NCBI GenBank assembly: GCA_004352715.1
Contig: SCFE01000069.1
Location: 636,635 to 700,634, forward strand
Direction: 5' to 3'
DNA: 64,000 bases
Origin: Hofstenia miamia
Lineage: Eukaryota > Xenacoelomorpha > Acoela
The number at the start of each line of letters is the position of its first letter. Position 1 is the first letter of the stretch. A program made the translations under genes and the position numbers. Below, one piece after another: positions 34,756-47,323 of the stretch. The notes beneath the pieces are model-generated. The model saw only the letters and a list, made by a program, of their open reading frames with translations. It did no database searches and had not been told where the DNA came from.

Positions 34756-36535
34756 GCCAAATATATAATAAAAATCCAACAAGAGTCAATCAGCTCAGCG
34801 GCAGACATGTATTTAGAGGATAGAAGGGGTGCTCATCCCATTAGGGAAAAGAATAAAAAGATGCTAGGATTACCAAACCTGATATTCAATAGGTGTAGGA
34901 GTGAATATTGTACTACAAAAAATAAAATCAAATCATTATAATATTTATTAAAATCAAAAAATGTCTATTTTCTATTGTAGTCAGCAAGATTTAAATTTTC
35001 TCTTACAAATGACACCCTTTGAAACATATTACAAAATAAAAGTATGAGTCATACCTTTGTGTAGGCAGTTTAGGACTAGTGACCCACTGATCGGCGGCCA
35101 AGCAATTCAGAATTCCGAGGAAGACTTTTTCAACCAAACACTCTTGAATTCCCCAGGAGGATAGTCATTATTCTCTGCTGCGAATGAGGAATTCAAAATA
35201 ACTTTATAAAATCAAAGAAGTAATTTGGGTGCTCTTCTGAATGAGGACTTTCAATGTGAAGTTGATTACAGCAAATACTCAGGGTTAATTGGGTAGTGTT
35301 CAAACTATATCAATTGTTTTGTGGACAGTGAAACTAGCATACACAAAATATATTGTATTTATTCTTCTCTTTTTATAAATCTTTGTGATTCTTTCATTCT
35401 AAATAGTATTTTTCATTACTTTTACAAAACTAAGGAAATTAATGTACTATGTGAGCAATAATATTTTTTCACAAATTACCAAATAGGTTGAGAAAACATC
35501 GCAATATAGTAACTTCAAAGGACCCAGAGGTGAAAATCCAGGTTTTTCATTTAAAGTCAAATACTAAATTCCGATTTCTCGGTTGAGACAAAATATATAC
35601 ATGTATATAGAGCACATTGCAGTTTTCAAGCCACCCAATAATCCAATCATATCATTCGTACCAATTTAAGGTAAATTAGAATTTAAATGAATTCACAATA
35701 GTTAAAATAAACCTCACCTATTCACTAAAGAAATGATTGAATTCATTTTGTTTGTATAACCACACAATTCAAGGTATAGCATTGCGGCTACAATGAGAAA
35801 GTTGTTTGCTTCATAAACAACTGAATTAGTTGAAACACCCTTTGAAAAAATCTAGCTAAATTGTTCTGTGAGCAAGTAGATATCCTGATTAAACATGCTG
35901 TGTAAGAAATAAATGAATTTTGAACAATACGGTTAACTAACATCAAAATACTGTTAATAATAATGAATTGAGAAAACAAAAGTATAATAATATAAACAAT
36001 CAAAGCTGTGTGCTCTTAGTAATAAGCCCTATCACCTCGACAAGGTGGCACACAGTCGATAGGGAAATTTATAATAATCATATAATTTTACCTAATAATT
36101 CATAGGAAATATAGCAAGTTTACACCAATATATTTAGATAATTCTCATCAAATTTAATATTGAAGCATTAACCTACAATAGCCAAGAAATAAATGACCAA
36201 AACTAATCAAAGTTAGAACCACCTAGTTTTTCGTTTGCTAAAAACATTTATATGCTTATAATTAATGTTATTGAAGCAAAAGCAAAACTAAAAATCAACC
36301 TATGCCAAAATAAAATGTTTCATATTTACATGTGATCAATTTTTTTATGCTAAACCACTTGTGAATAAATTACATAAGATTCGTCAAATTGTTTTTAAAG
36401 TAACAGTACTGAACATGAACGACAACCACATATAGAGCAGCAGAGAAATATATAGCTGATAAATTAATTAAGAAAACACAGAATGATAAATACAAACGTA
36501 AAAAGGCTACAATTAATGTATCAATATATTAATAA

Positions 36536-36901
36536 TAATAATAATAATAATCAATGACTTTATTTAGCCGCTGAAGGCATACACAACAAGAAAATAAAAA
36601 CAAGTCAAGTTTTACGGCAGCGAGGACAGTCACCGGAGATGAAATAGGAGCAAATGGAAGAGTAGGCGAAGTCGGAGAAGGGCTCAGCAAAGAGGAAAGC
36701 CATCAAAGATTTCTTGAAGCTCGGTGGTGGGGAAAAAAAATCAATCGCTGTTGGAGGGTTGCGAGTCAAGATGTAATTAGCAGCAGTACAAGCACGATTG
36801 AAAAACGAGTGAAGGGTGCGATGTTTCTTTGTACGACGAATGGAGAAGGTGACAACATCATCAGAGCGAGTGCAGCAGGAATTGGAGAACTTAATGAAAT
36901 C
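36536..36901 (-). pseudogene. 3' end of a LINE with (ATT)n tail
   Basis: The minus strand encodes VTFSIRRTKKHRTLHSFFNR, then ACTAANYILTRN and, at the end, CPRCRKT*. A 3' UTR with aataaa and an (ATT)n tail at 36531-36552 follow. R-x-HRTLHSFFNRA resembles the C-terminal region of some CR1/L2-like elements. An N at 36902 abuts its upstream side. Confidence 0.55.
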
Positions 36902-36902
36902 N

Positions 36903-39266
36903 AAATCCAATGATCGGTTTGAATTTTTCAAATTGTGTTTTTTTAATAATTAGACTTTATCCTAAAAAATATTTGTATGATTCAAATCTGCAATTCTTCA
37001 GAAATTATAAATTGTGAATATTAAATTCAGTTACTCAGATATTCGTTAAAAACGTTAATTCTCTACTTCTTTCAGCAGACTAAACTTGACCAAATTAGAT
37101 CCTAAATATTCACCTCGAATATTTTACAAATGCTACCACTAAAATTTCCAAAATCCAGTAGAATTCTTCTTATATATTTTCCCTTAAATGGATTACATAC
37201 CACCGTAACAAATTCAATTTCTTTTTGTGTCATCAGATCAATAAGGCATATCTGCATTAGTGAATTGAATGGGATAAAACACCACTTTTTTAAATTTTAA
37301 TTTCTCCATTTTGCTGAATAATTTGAGGGCCTCAAATTTAAATTGTTCTCGTGGTTAATTAGAACATCCCACTCTAGGGCAGGGCTCCAAAACTCAGGGT
37401 TCGCATGGTCTTTTAATAAGTCCGAATCTTTAACAGAATAAAGCAGTAAAAAGTGACACGACAAAAACCCATCACTTATGGTCAATATTGGTTACAAACC
37501 TATCTATGATGTAAATTTGACACACTGTTAATTGTGCAATAAACAGTGATTTTGTATAAATGCAAGTCCAAGTATGAAAATATAAAAATACTTGAATTTT
37601 TCATTTATATTTGTTCATTGGAACACAAATTTTGTTCAGAACTCACCGGAACCTCGATAATGTAGTTGAGCAAAGGAACATGAGCGACTGTGTTCGAGGT
37701 TTGAATGCATTTGAAATATAAGCACGAAACCACGCATACAATGTCAATTTCAATGCGAAGCAGAAGCTTTCTACAGCAGCAAAATTCAGAATCCTCGATT
37801 GTTGACTTAAGGTGTTTACAAATTATTACTGAACTGTAGTACTTCAGAGTTCAATTGGGGCAAATTAAGATGTAGATACTAATAAGAGACGATTTTCTAA
37901 GAAATTTAATGAAATCAAAACATGCTCAACTGAGCTTCCCAATTTTGCTAATACTACTGCTAATGCTTGAAAGACGAAGATATTTCCTCAATTAAGGCGA
38001 AAACCCAATGACATTTCATCTTTCATCATTCTCTTAATTATACATCATGAAAAAAATACTGCATCTATAATTCTTTTGCAAATTTACAAATCCAAAAGTG
38101 TTTTCTATATAATTTCACATTTATAGCAGATTACACTATAGTTAAATAATTTATTGTGGCTGGGGAAGTGCAAATTGCAAAATTTCAAGAAAAATACATT
38201 TGTGAACAAGAGAGAAGATATACTAAATCAATCACTCGGAAAATTTCTTTCACAGTTTAAACTCGCCACCTCTATGTAAATAGAATGAAAATATTATGGT
38301 AAGAAAATTGTCAAATTCCATTATGTCTTTGGCCCATTCACTCTATTGTGCATATATACTAAAAATAATTACAAACAATGTCAGGCAATTTTAATGTTAC
38401 AATACATTTCATCTTAGGTTTTAGTGAATGTAGAGCTACAAATATTCTCAATTGAGATAATTCTGTATGAAAACTAAATTCCGTCAATCAAAATAATTAA
38501 GATTGAGATGATAAAAACGCCGTATCAACTGATATTAAGCTATTTTATTTGCATCGTAACATTTATGTGCATAATGTGATTCTCACGAATAGATATTGTG
38601 AGCATTTTACTTAACAAACGATGTTCATTGAGTTGATGAAGGCAACATGTACATGGTAGTAGACAATAAAAAAAATTTCAAATTTATAAGAAAGCATGAA
38701 AATTTTATGAAGTAGAACAAGAAATGATTACAATAGTTGTAAGATGAAGAGAATTTAACAAGAACTGGAATTGACTGAGTTGATAATGGAATAGATTCAT
38801 TAATCAACAAACCTGACCAAATGTTTCAAGAAGAACGCGATCAACTTGCTGCGAATATAACATTTATTGAAATAAAGGGAAGAAGAAAATTGAAATTACT
38901 TACTAAAGTATTACGTAAGATATCATAAAGTTCCTTGTAAGATTTTCAAAATTTCGAGGGTGTCCGATTATTCTTCACTAGAAACTGACCTAGAAAATTT
39001 GTTTGAATGAGCCCACTGCTATAAACTATATCCGCGGAAAGATTTTCATCTTGGAAGCTATTTCCTAAGACTATTTTCAAGATTACCTGATTATTTTTTA
39101 ATAACAATCCAATATTTGAATGAAATCGCAAGGGATTGATAGATCTGCTATTTATTATGCTAGCGTATAATATTGTGCATATCCTATTGCAAATTGTAGT
39201 TAAAACACTAAAAACAAACCAAAAATGATGAGGATTCGTCTGCCATTTTCGCTGAATTGAAATATC
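36903..39266 (-). repeat. Arm 2 of a 2.4-kb inverted repeat
   Basis: Reverse-complement counterpart of 20965-23364, about 13.5 kb away, diverged by substitutions and several indels. It begins directly at a single N. 39267-40060 has no recognisable gene. Confidence 0.85.
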
Positions 39267-40078
39267 CATTAATGTTAGTAAGAAAAAAGCAAAATTCAGA
39301 AATCAACTTCTGACTCTAAAATATAGTTGTAAAGTGACGAAACGTTCAAAAATTTATTCACTAAAGATTTTTGGCAAAGGGGAATTTTACTAAAATTTAT
39401 ATTTGAATATTTTTTAACCAAAAATGTTTAAATTTGTTTAAATTCCTTATAAATAAAACAACAAATAAAAAATATTTGCTAAATGCTAAATTTGGCAGGA
39501 ATTCAATATTTCTTTCCTGTTCAGATGATTTCAAGGTAGTGACATCACGTCTCAAGAAAAACACAGTGTATTTCTGGAAAATTTACAAATAATTTTTTAA
39601 TATTTGCTTTATTTTTAAAGAATTTAAACTAAATTTAACAACTTTGGCTAAAAATATTTAAATTTAAATTTTAGTGAAAATCCCCATATTGTGTATTTTG
39701 GCTATGTTCAAATTCTCAAAACAAATTGATAGTACTCAATTTGGATGCACCTCTATTTCAATTAAATGAGTGTACATTTAATATGCCATTTGAAACATCT
39801 CAAATATTTGAAAGGTATTCATAATACTATTCTTACTAACATAAGCATAAAAAGATGGTTTCAACATTTCTGCTTATCTGCTATTTTGATTAATGTAGAA
39901 CTCTTTGTGACAAATAATTGCAAGCATTTCTAAAGCACATCATCACTAGGGATTTTGTGTACTCAGAAGTTCCAAAATGAGGTAATAGAACTCAATTAGA
40001 AAAACACAGAAGACAAATCAATTTTTTAGCATCAACAAGTTAACTTTTTGTGCAAAGTATATATATATNNNNNNNNNN

Positions 40079-40680
40079 TAACAGATTAGGAATTTGTCTG
40101 TTGGACATAAATATTTTTTCCAATACAATTAAGAAATACATGTGGGGCACAATGGCAGAGACTAAGTTCACAATTTTCCAATCAGATAATGCCCTACTTA
40201 GCATCAAAAGATTAATGGAGCAACTCTTGGGATCAATGCAGAGATTCTTAGAAATATTGAAAGGGAGCAAAGTGTCAGATAAGACCAAGAGCTTCTTTAA
40301 TTTACAATGACTATCTTATGCAGAGTGTGGATATGGGCAGTTTGCTGAATCAGCTTGGCAATTTAAAAAGAAAGGACAAATTGTTCTATCACTATTTTGG
40401 AACAAATAATGAGGACACCCAAACAATTTTTCAAGGAAACAGAATTATTGGCTACCTCATTGGTGCAGCTTTGAAGAATTGTGTTTATGAGGATTATGAA
40501 GAAAGTTCTGGGACACTTTAAAAGAGGCAAGAATCAACTATCCAGTTACAATTGGAACAGCCAGTCTCAGAGCAGAATCTNTTAGAAAACTGCATTTGAA
40601 AGGAGTTTTAGCTATAGAAATGATAATTGCCATTCAGAAGAAAGTCTCAGGATCTGCTCTCCAGTTATTGCCACAGAATA
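40079..40680 (+). pseudogene. Gypsy ORF3 tail, El0 copy
   Basis: After a 10-N gap, 40079-40580 is almost identical to 44107-44608, the C-terminal half of the ORF3-like protein in El1 (NRLGICLLDINIF, TIKKYMWGTMAE). After N 40581 it continues with sequence matching 44611-44690 but carrying extra bases. It leads into a TA run and then an LTR, so it is the 3' end of another element copy. Confidence 0.8.
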
Positions 40681-40701
40681 TATATATATATATATATATA
40701 T

Positions 40702-42068
40702 TGTAGATTCACTCAGGGAAATTTCATGATTATTTATTATTTTTAGATTTGTAATGACATCTGTATGATGTATTTCTTTCTTTTGATTTTAGATTATGAA
40801 AACTATTTCATGTCCCCTCAATTTGGAGCTACATAGTATTATTGCTCAAATTAAATTGTGAGTGAAAAATATGACATGACTATCTGGTGATCTTAGTTGT
40901 AAACAAAGACAGGTAATAATTTGAATTGTATAAATTGAGCAACAATGTTGAAAATGGTTGATAGATTTAATCTACCACAACTACCATTTACTTTTCAATT
41001 TCTACTTACTTTTTCAATATGCAAATAATTGCGTAAGTGAAGGCAACAATTTGGGAGTACTTTCTTCAAAGTACTGGTGTGACACATAGCATCTAGAGAT
41101 ATCATCTATTCCAAATTGTGGACCTTTAGTGTAGAGTTACTCAGGGATTTTTTCGTGGTTATTATTGTTAATTATTATTGTTTGACATCAATATGATGAA
41201 TTTATTTATTTTCGAGCTTGGTTTTACGAAAGCTATTTTAATGTCCCCTTGAGTGGTGCTAATGATATTGCTCAAATTTAATTTGTGAGGGAAATCAATG
41301 GCATGGTTATCTTGTGATTAACTTTAGTTGTAAACAAAGACAGGTAATAACTTGAATTGTGTAAATTGAGAAACAATGTTGAGAAAGGTTAATAGATTTT
41401 GTCTTGCCTCAATCACTGCTTACTTTTTCTTCTTTTACTTATTTTTCTTTTTGATATGAAATTAATTGCTTAAGTATGGTCAACAATTTGGGAGTACTTT
41501 CTCAAAGTACAGGGCAACACACAGCTCCTGGAGATTTTCCCAGCCAAAATTGTGGACCTATACAGTTACATATAGGGTAATAACAAAACTCTCATTCAAT
41601 GTTCAACATGTACATGCACTTATAATTTATAACACTGTGATGATAATATGCTGTTGGCTAGCATAAATGTCTGGTAATTACAGACTATTATTTAGTGAGC
41701 TGAGAGATAACAATGAAAATGAGATGTTTATTTGTGGTTATGAGATAGAAATTAATACGTGAAACAAATAGGGTAGCACCATGCATTCAAGTCAAGCCTT
41801 TACTTTTCCTAAAGACTTTGCTTCAGTTGGAAGCCAAGTGAATTGGTCATCTTGGATTTTACCTAAAAGTATCAATTACTTGGATGAATTACCAATGTTT
41901 AATTTTGTAAGTTGTCTCTTTACTAGAATCAGGGCTGTCTATAGCTGCTATTTAAGGCCTTCTGCCAAGTCAATTAGTTTTCTAGTGTAATATTACAGCC
42001 CACAATTCTACATTAGGTTATGTACACAGCTACATATAAGGAAATAATAAACCTTTCATTCTATTTTA
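40702..42068 (+). mobile_element. LTR of El0/El1 type, split by a nested solo LTR
   Basis: 40702-41129 matches the first half of the LTR at 44709-45526 (start TGTAGATTCACTCAGGGAAA). The match resumes at 42013-42068 (TTAGGTTATGTACACAGC ... AATAATAAACC). In between sits a complete second LTR. After 42068 the LTR is lost and integrase sequence begins. Confidence 0.85.
41130..42012 (+). mobile_element. Solo LTR, 883 bp, with TTAG target duplication
   Basis: Begins TGTAGAGTTACTCAGGG and ends CACAATTCTACA, the same ends as the 44709-45526 LTR. It is flanked by TTAG on both sides (41126-41129 and 42013-42016), interrupting another LTR. It has no internal region, so it is the product of LTR-LTR recombination. 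Confidence 0.88.
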
Positions 42069-42114
42069 AGGTAACTAAGAGTTGCAAACAATCAGCTTGC
42101 AATTCCCAAATACT

Positions 42115-43385
42115 TTTGACAAGATCTACACAGATGAGTACATGAAAGAGGGCACCTCAAGATAATTCAAACCAAAAAGACTTTTAATACTTGATATGTC
42201 ACCATAGGCATAAGATCTGCAATCATGGATGTCATTGACAAGTGTGAACAATGTCTCCTAAACAACTCTAGTCATTTTCCAGACCAATGTTCTGAACTTG
42301 AATGTTGAGTGGCTTACCACCCAAATGACATTGTCCATATAGATTTAGAGCAATTATCACATGACAATGAAGGGTTTCAATACCTCCTAGTAATGGTGGA
42401 TCATTTTACCAAATATGCTCACATTATTCCACTAAATAGTATGCTCCCTGAATGAATAGCCAAAAAATTGCTAAGGAATGGATTTTAAAATATGGGCCAT
42501 TGTGCAAATTAATATCTGATCAATGACCACAGTTCAAAAATAACCTAATGAAAGCACTAATGAAAGAATTTTAAATTGGTCAAGAATTTACCACTGCCTA
42601 TCACCCTCAGGTAAACAGCCAGGTAGAGAGATTGAATAGAACTCTTATAAAATTGATTAGAGTGGCATTGTCCCACACTGCTGGTAAGCAATGGAGATGT
42701 GTCATAGAATGTATAGAGTACTTTTATAATACACCTGTACACTCCACTACTGGGGTGAGTTTATTTAAAGTCATGTTTGGTTGTGAAGCTTTAACATTGC
42801 TTTCCATGATGTTTCTGAAATACACTGAGAACAGCATTGAACAATACATTTCCTGCCTTGTACAAGATATGCAGCAAATACATTTAATGGTGTGTCATAA
42901 CACAAATCAATCTAGTATACAACAAAAGAAGACATTCAACAAAAAATTGTACAGTGAACCTCATAAGAGGGGTGAAAACGTTTTTGCTTACTTACCCTGT
43001 GTCATTTCAGATCATAATCAAGTATGAAAATTGATGAATAATTGGCAAGGACCTTTCACAATAGAGAAAGTGCTTGACCATAACACATACACATTAAACA
43101 ATGGTAAAACAGTACACTTCCAGAGGCTCAAAAGAGATATAAAGATTTTGAGAACATAACTGTTGATGATAGTAGTGAATTTACTTTAGTCAACAATGGC
43201 ATCAATGTTTTTGAAACACATGAAAACTTAACCAATTTTTCTGAAAAGGATTACTCTGATACCAAGTTTTATAATAATAACATTAATAGTAATGACTTTG
43301 CTCAAGCACATGTCTTGTCTCAGATGCAGGCTTGAGAAAACCCTACTATGATCCTAACATTTGTGACCTTAACCTTATAACTCCA
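42115..43385 (+). pseudogene. Gypsy integrase and pol C-terminus, El1
   Basis: Seen in order: zinc-binding end CEQCLLN; catalytic D in VHIDLEQLSHDNEGFQYLLV; second D in LISDQ*PQFK (a stop where G would be usual); YHPQVNSQVERLNRTLIKLI with the catalytic E; EYFYNTPVHSTTGVSLFKVM; then the C-terminal domain and the pol end KPYYDPNICDLNLIT. Integrase joins cDNA ends to host DNA. gag, protease and RT are deleted in this copy: LTR sequence runs straight into integrase at about 42069. Confidence 0.82.
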
Positions 43386-43633
43386 TTTAGGAATGACACT
43401 GTCAGAAAGAAAAAACAAGAGTTGCCAGCTCCTCCATCCTGCCAAAGAGAGAGAAGGAGGATGATAATTAAGAGAGATGATACCAATGCCTCAACTATAG
43501 GCATGGGAGACATGTATCTCCACTTGACAAGGATCATGATAGAAAAAGAGGACGAAATGAAGGTGCTGAGGTAATTCCTATCCTGTGCAGACAAAACATA
43601 GCTCCATGATTAGGAGAGGAGACAGCAGCAACT

Positions 43634-44695
43634 ATGTCCTCACCTTGCAACTACATGGGTAGACAAATATCTCCACATGTGCAAGCAGAACTGGCACATG
43701 AAATTGATAAAACTTATAAAAAACAAACTTTTCATAACCCTTTTAGTGCATTACAACCTTTAAATACATCCCCAATGAGTGACTTGATAGCCCCTTCTAC
43801 CTCAGTTAGTTCTTTCACACAATTACCTCTACCATCCATTCTAGGAAGAGAGAAGATCAAAAGAAGAAAATGTCAAAGGTTGGCAAGGATATGCGTCATC
43901 CATTCTTTATAGCCATAGCCAAAACATCATTCCATGAATTAGCAGTATGCTCCCTCACATGGAAGGTGAAGAACTGGATGCTCTACAAATGCACACCCCC
44001 ATCATCACCAGGGAAGACTAAAAGAACAATGGATAAATTTGGAGAATATTATGCCCAACTGGTGGGGGCAACCAGTATAACTGGAAAAATGTTGATAATT
44101 TTGATCAGTAACAGATTAGGAATTTGTCTGTTGGACATAAATATTTTTTCCAATACAATTAAGAAATACATGTGGGGCACAATGGCAGAGACTAAGTTCA
44201 CAATTTTCCACTCAGATAATGCCCTACTTAGCATCAAAAGATTAATGGAGCAACTCTTGGGATCAATGCAGAGATTCTTAGAAATATTGAAAGGGAGCAA
44301 AGTGTCAGATAAGACCAAGAGCTTCTTTAATTTACAATGACTATCTTATGCAGAGTGTGGATATGGGCAGTTTGCTGAATCAGCTTGGCAATTTAAAAAG
44401 AAAGGACAAATTGTTCTATCACTATTTTGGAACAAATAATGAGGACACCCAAACAATTTTTCAAGGAAACAGAATTATTGGCTACCTCATTGGTGCAGCT
44501 TTGAAGAATTGTGTTTATGAGGATTATGAAGAAAGTTCTGGGACACTTTAAAAGAGGCAAGAATCAACTATCCAGTTACAATTGGAACAGCCAGTCTCAG
44601 AGCAGAATCTTGGTTTTAGCTATAGAAATGATAATTGCCATTCAGAAGAAAGTCTCAGGATCTGCTCTCCAGTTATTGCCACAGAATTAATTTGA
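43634..44695 (+). pseudogene. Gypsy third ORF (ORF3) of unknown function, El1 copy
   Basis: The start region reads GRQISPHVQAELAHEIDKTY, corresponding to LSPEMKAHIWKVTKTEEKNM in El2 and ISEETRDQLRRTYNGREM at 63.9 kb. A deletion then joins it to the C-terminal half (43870-44340 open), with NWMLYKCT, TGKMLIILISNRLGIC and IKKYMWG. These correspond to NWLLKGHT, GKMSIIGIANKKGIC and MKKYMWG in El2. The tail continues in other frames to 44695, just before the polypurine tract. There is no signal peptide, fusion peptide or C-terminal membrane anchor, so an envelope role is not supported. I do not recognise the family. Confidence 0.7.
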
Positions 44696-44708
44696 GCAAA
44701 GGGGGGCA
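44695..44708 (+). promoter_or_regulatory. Polypurine tract of El1
   Basis: The sequence agcaaaggggggca lies immediately before the TG of the 3' LTR; this is the expected plus-strand primer site. Confidence 0.8.
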
Positions 44709-45526
44709 TGTAGAGTCACTCAGGGAAATTTTGTGATTAATATTTATTATCTTTAGATTTGTAATGATGTCAGTATGATGCATCTTTTTCTATTGATTTT
44801 AGTTTACAAAAACTATTTCATGTCCCCTCAATTTGGCACTATGTAGTATTATTGCTCAAATTAAATTGTGAGGGAAAATATGACATGACTATCTGGTGAT
44901 CTTTAGTTGTAAACAAAGACAGGTAATAATTTGAATTGTATAAATTGAGCAAAAATGTTGAAAATGGTTGATAGATTTTATCTAGCCTCAACTACTGTTT
45001 ACTTATCAATTTTTACTTACTTTTTTGATATGCAATTAATTGTGTAAGTGAAGGCAAAAATTTGGGAGTACTTTCCTCAAAGTACTGGTGTGACATGTAG
45101 CATCTAGAGATATCATCTATCCCAAATTGTGGACCTTTTAGGTTATGTATACAGCTTGTATGTATAAGGAAATAATAAACCTTTTGTTCTATTTCAACAA
45201 GTACATGCACTGATAACTGATTACACTGTGATGATTATTTTTTGATGAGATAGATAAAATGTGAGACAATTAGGGTAGCACCATTCACTCAGGTTAAGCA
45301 CTTTTCTTTTTTGGATAGCACTTCAGCTGGACACCATAAGAATTGGTCATCTTGGATTTTACCTAAAAAGTCTTAGTCACTTGGATAAATTACTGATGTT
45401 TGTTTTAATAATTTCTCTATGTAAATTTAATGGAATTGTGGCTGTTATTATAAGGTCACTAATACAATTTTCTGCATGGACAATGAGTTCTATAGTGTAA
45501 TTAGATGTCCAGCCTGTGATTCTACA
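44709..45526 (+). mobile_element. 3' LTR of El1, 818 bp
   Basis: Begins TGTAGAGTCACTCAGGG right after the polypurine tract and ends GTGATTCTACA, giving TG...CA ends. It is collinear with the LTRs at 40702 and 41130. A TA microsatellite and a gap (45559-45731) follow; the same tctacaatata edge reappears after the gap. Confidence 0.88.
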
Positions 45527-45527
45527 A

Positions 45528-45558
<31 letters not shown>

Positions 45559-45731
45559 NNNNNNNNNNNNNNNNNNNNNNNNNNNNNNNNNNNNNNNNNN
45601 NNNNNNNNNNNNNNNNNNNNNNNNNNNNNNNNNNNNNNNNNNNNNNNNNNNNNNNNNNNNNNNNNNNNNNNNNNNNNNNNNNNNNNNNNNNNNNNNNNNN
45701 NNNNNNNNNNNNNNNNNNNNNNNNNNNNNNN

Positions 45732-45737
45732 TCTACA

Positions 45738-45780
<43 letters not shown>

Positions 45781-46366
45781 TATTGCCTAAAGTATTAAAA
45801 TATTTGTAAAACTTTATCAAACTACTAATTATTTCCTAAAACCTCACACTGAGTAATTCAAACTAGAGTAAGATTTTTAAATATTTCTTAAATTTGCAGA
45901 TTTGTATGCCCATTGTTACCATTTATATAGAAGACATTCATTCAAATGTTGAAAAAATGTTTGTATTTAATATGTTTGACAGTATCTGAAAGATAATCTT
46001 CTGCTCTTTATTGGGCTTGTGTTTCTTTAAGCAGCAATGTTTGAACTGCTTCGCAATATAAAATGTTATTTTGCATATAAAAGTAATGCTAAAACAATCA
46101 TGTGACAACATAAAGCAACATTGTTACAACTTTAAAGTATTGCTTGTTTATTTATTGAAAGCAACCAAAAAGCAACATAATGTGACATTGTTCAACCAAT
46201 GTTTAGTGTAGAATCTTGCCAATGCCTATCTCATGTCTATTTAAGAGTAAATTGCTACTTTTATGGTATATGTGATGGCTAGATTATGACAGATTCCTAA
46301 ATCTCTCTTTCTAATTGTAATGTTGATAGTTAATTAACTAAATTTATCTGAATTACCATTCCTGAA
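45732..46366. other. Non-coding stretch between two gypsy elements
   Basis: Starts with (TA)n (45738-45783) after a gap. No ORF or repeat was recognised in the remainder. Confidence 0.6.
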
Positions 46367-47092
46367 TGTAGCATCATCCACATAAATCTGAAATAAGCTG
46401 CAAAACGTTGAGCAGAATGGATTAAGGTCAAAGAAAAGATGATTAAAAATATTGTAATCAAATCAATTAGAATAATTTAGATTTATGTGTATTATGCAAC
46501 TAAGAAACAACATGTGTCAAAAAAGAGAGATTAGTATAAGTTAATAAAAACACTTTTGACTAAACGAGGGGCAAAGTCACTTCCATTATTTTTAGCCACC
46601 ATCTTGGCAGAAGTTTAAGTTTGAATCAACAGGTAATTTTCTGAAATTACTATAAATGTATTAAAAACCTTGTAAGAGATTGATAAAGAATTTTACTTGG
46701 AATTCTTATTTTGTTCTATTTTAAAGGTTTGAATATTGAATACAATGTTGAGCTAATTTAGTGGTGTTTAGTAGTGGTCTGGATCCATCACAGAAAATGA
46801 TTCTAGGGTCCCTGTGCCAGACCATGAAAGTGCACATAAGTTAGGTGTAGGGGTTTTCTCTTGATTAGCTGACTAGCATTTCCTTACTACATGTATTAGA
46901 ATAATTGATGGTCAACAAATGGTTGGATGACCAAAACTTAGGAGATATTTCAATGCTATTTTAGATCTAAATTAATTACTCATAAATGAATGATAAAGTA
47001 CATGTATTAAATTGTAAATGTAAGTTAGGAAGTTGTTTGAACTAAATATATTTAAACAAGCCAATATATTTTGGTATTGGCTACATGTAATA
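46367..47092 (+). mobile_element. 5' LTR of El2, cut by a gap
   Basis: Starts TGTAGCATCATCC, like the 61383 LTR (TGTAGCACAATCC). Further matches include TTGACTAAACGAGGGG, CACTTCCATTATTTTTAGCC and AAGCCAATATATTTTGGTA. The right end and primer-binding site fall in the gap 47093-47323. Confidence 0.75.
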
Positions 47093-47323
47093 NNNNNNNN
47101 NNNNNNNNNNNNNNNNNNNNNNNNNNNNNNNNNNNNNNNNNNNNNNNNNNNNNNNNNNNNNNNNNNNNNNNNNNNNNNNNNNNNNNNNNNNNNNNNNNNN
47201 NNNNNNNNNNNNNNNNNNNNNNNNNNNNNNNNNNNNNNNNNNNNNNNNNNNNNNNNNNNNNNNNNNNNNNNNNNNNNNNNNNNNNNNNNNNNNNNNNNNN
47301 NNNNNNNNNNNNNNNNNNNNNNN

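Noticed and set aside
34696-34941. 81-codon plus-strand frame
   Set aside because: Starts inside a MITE terminal region and runs into unique sequence; no similarity seen.
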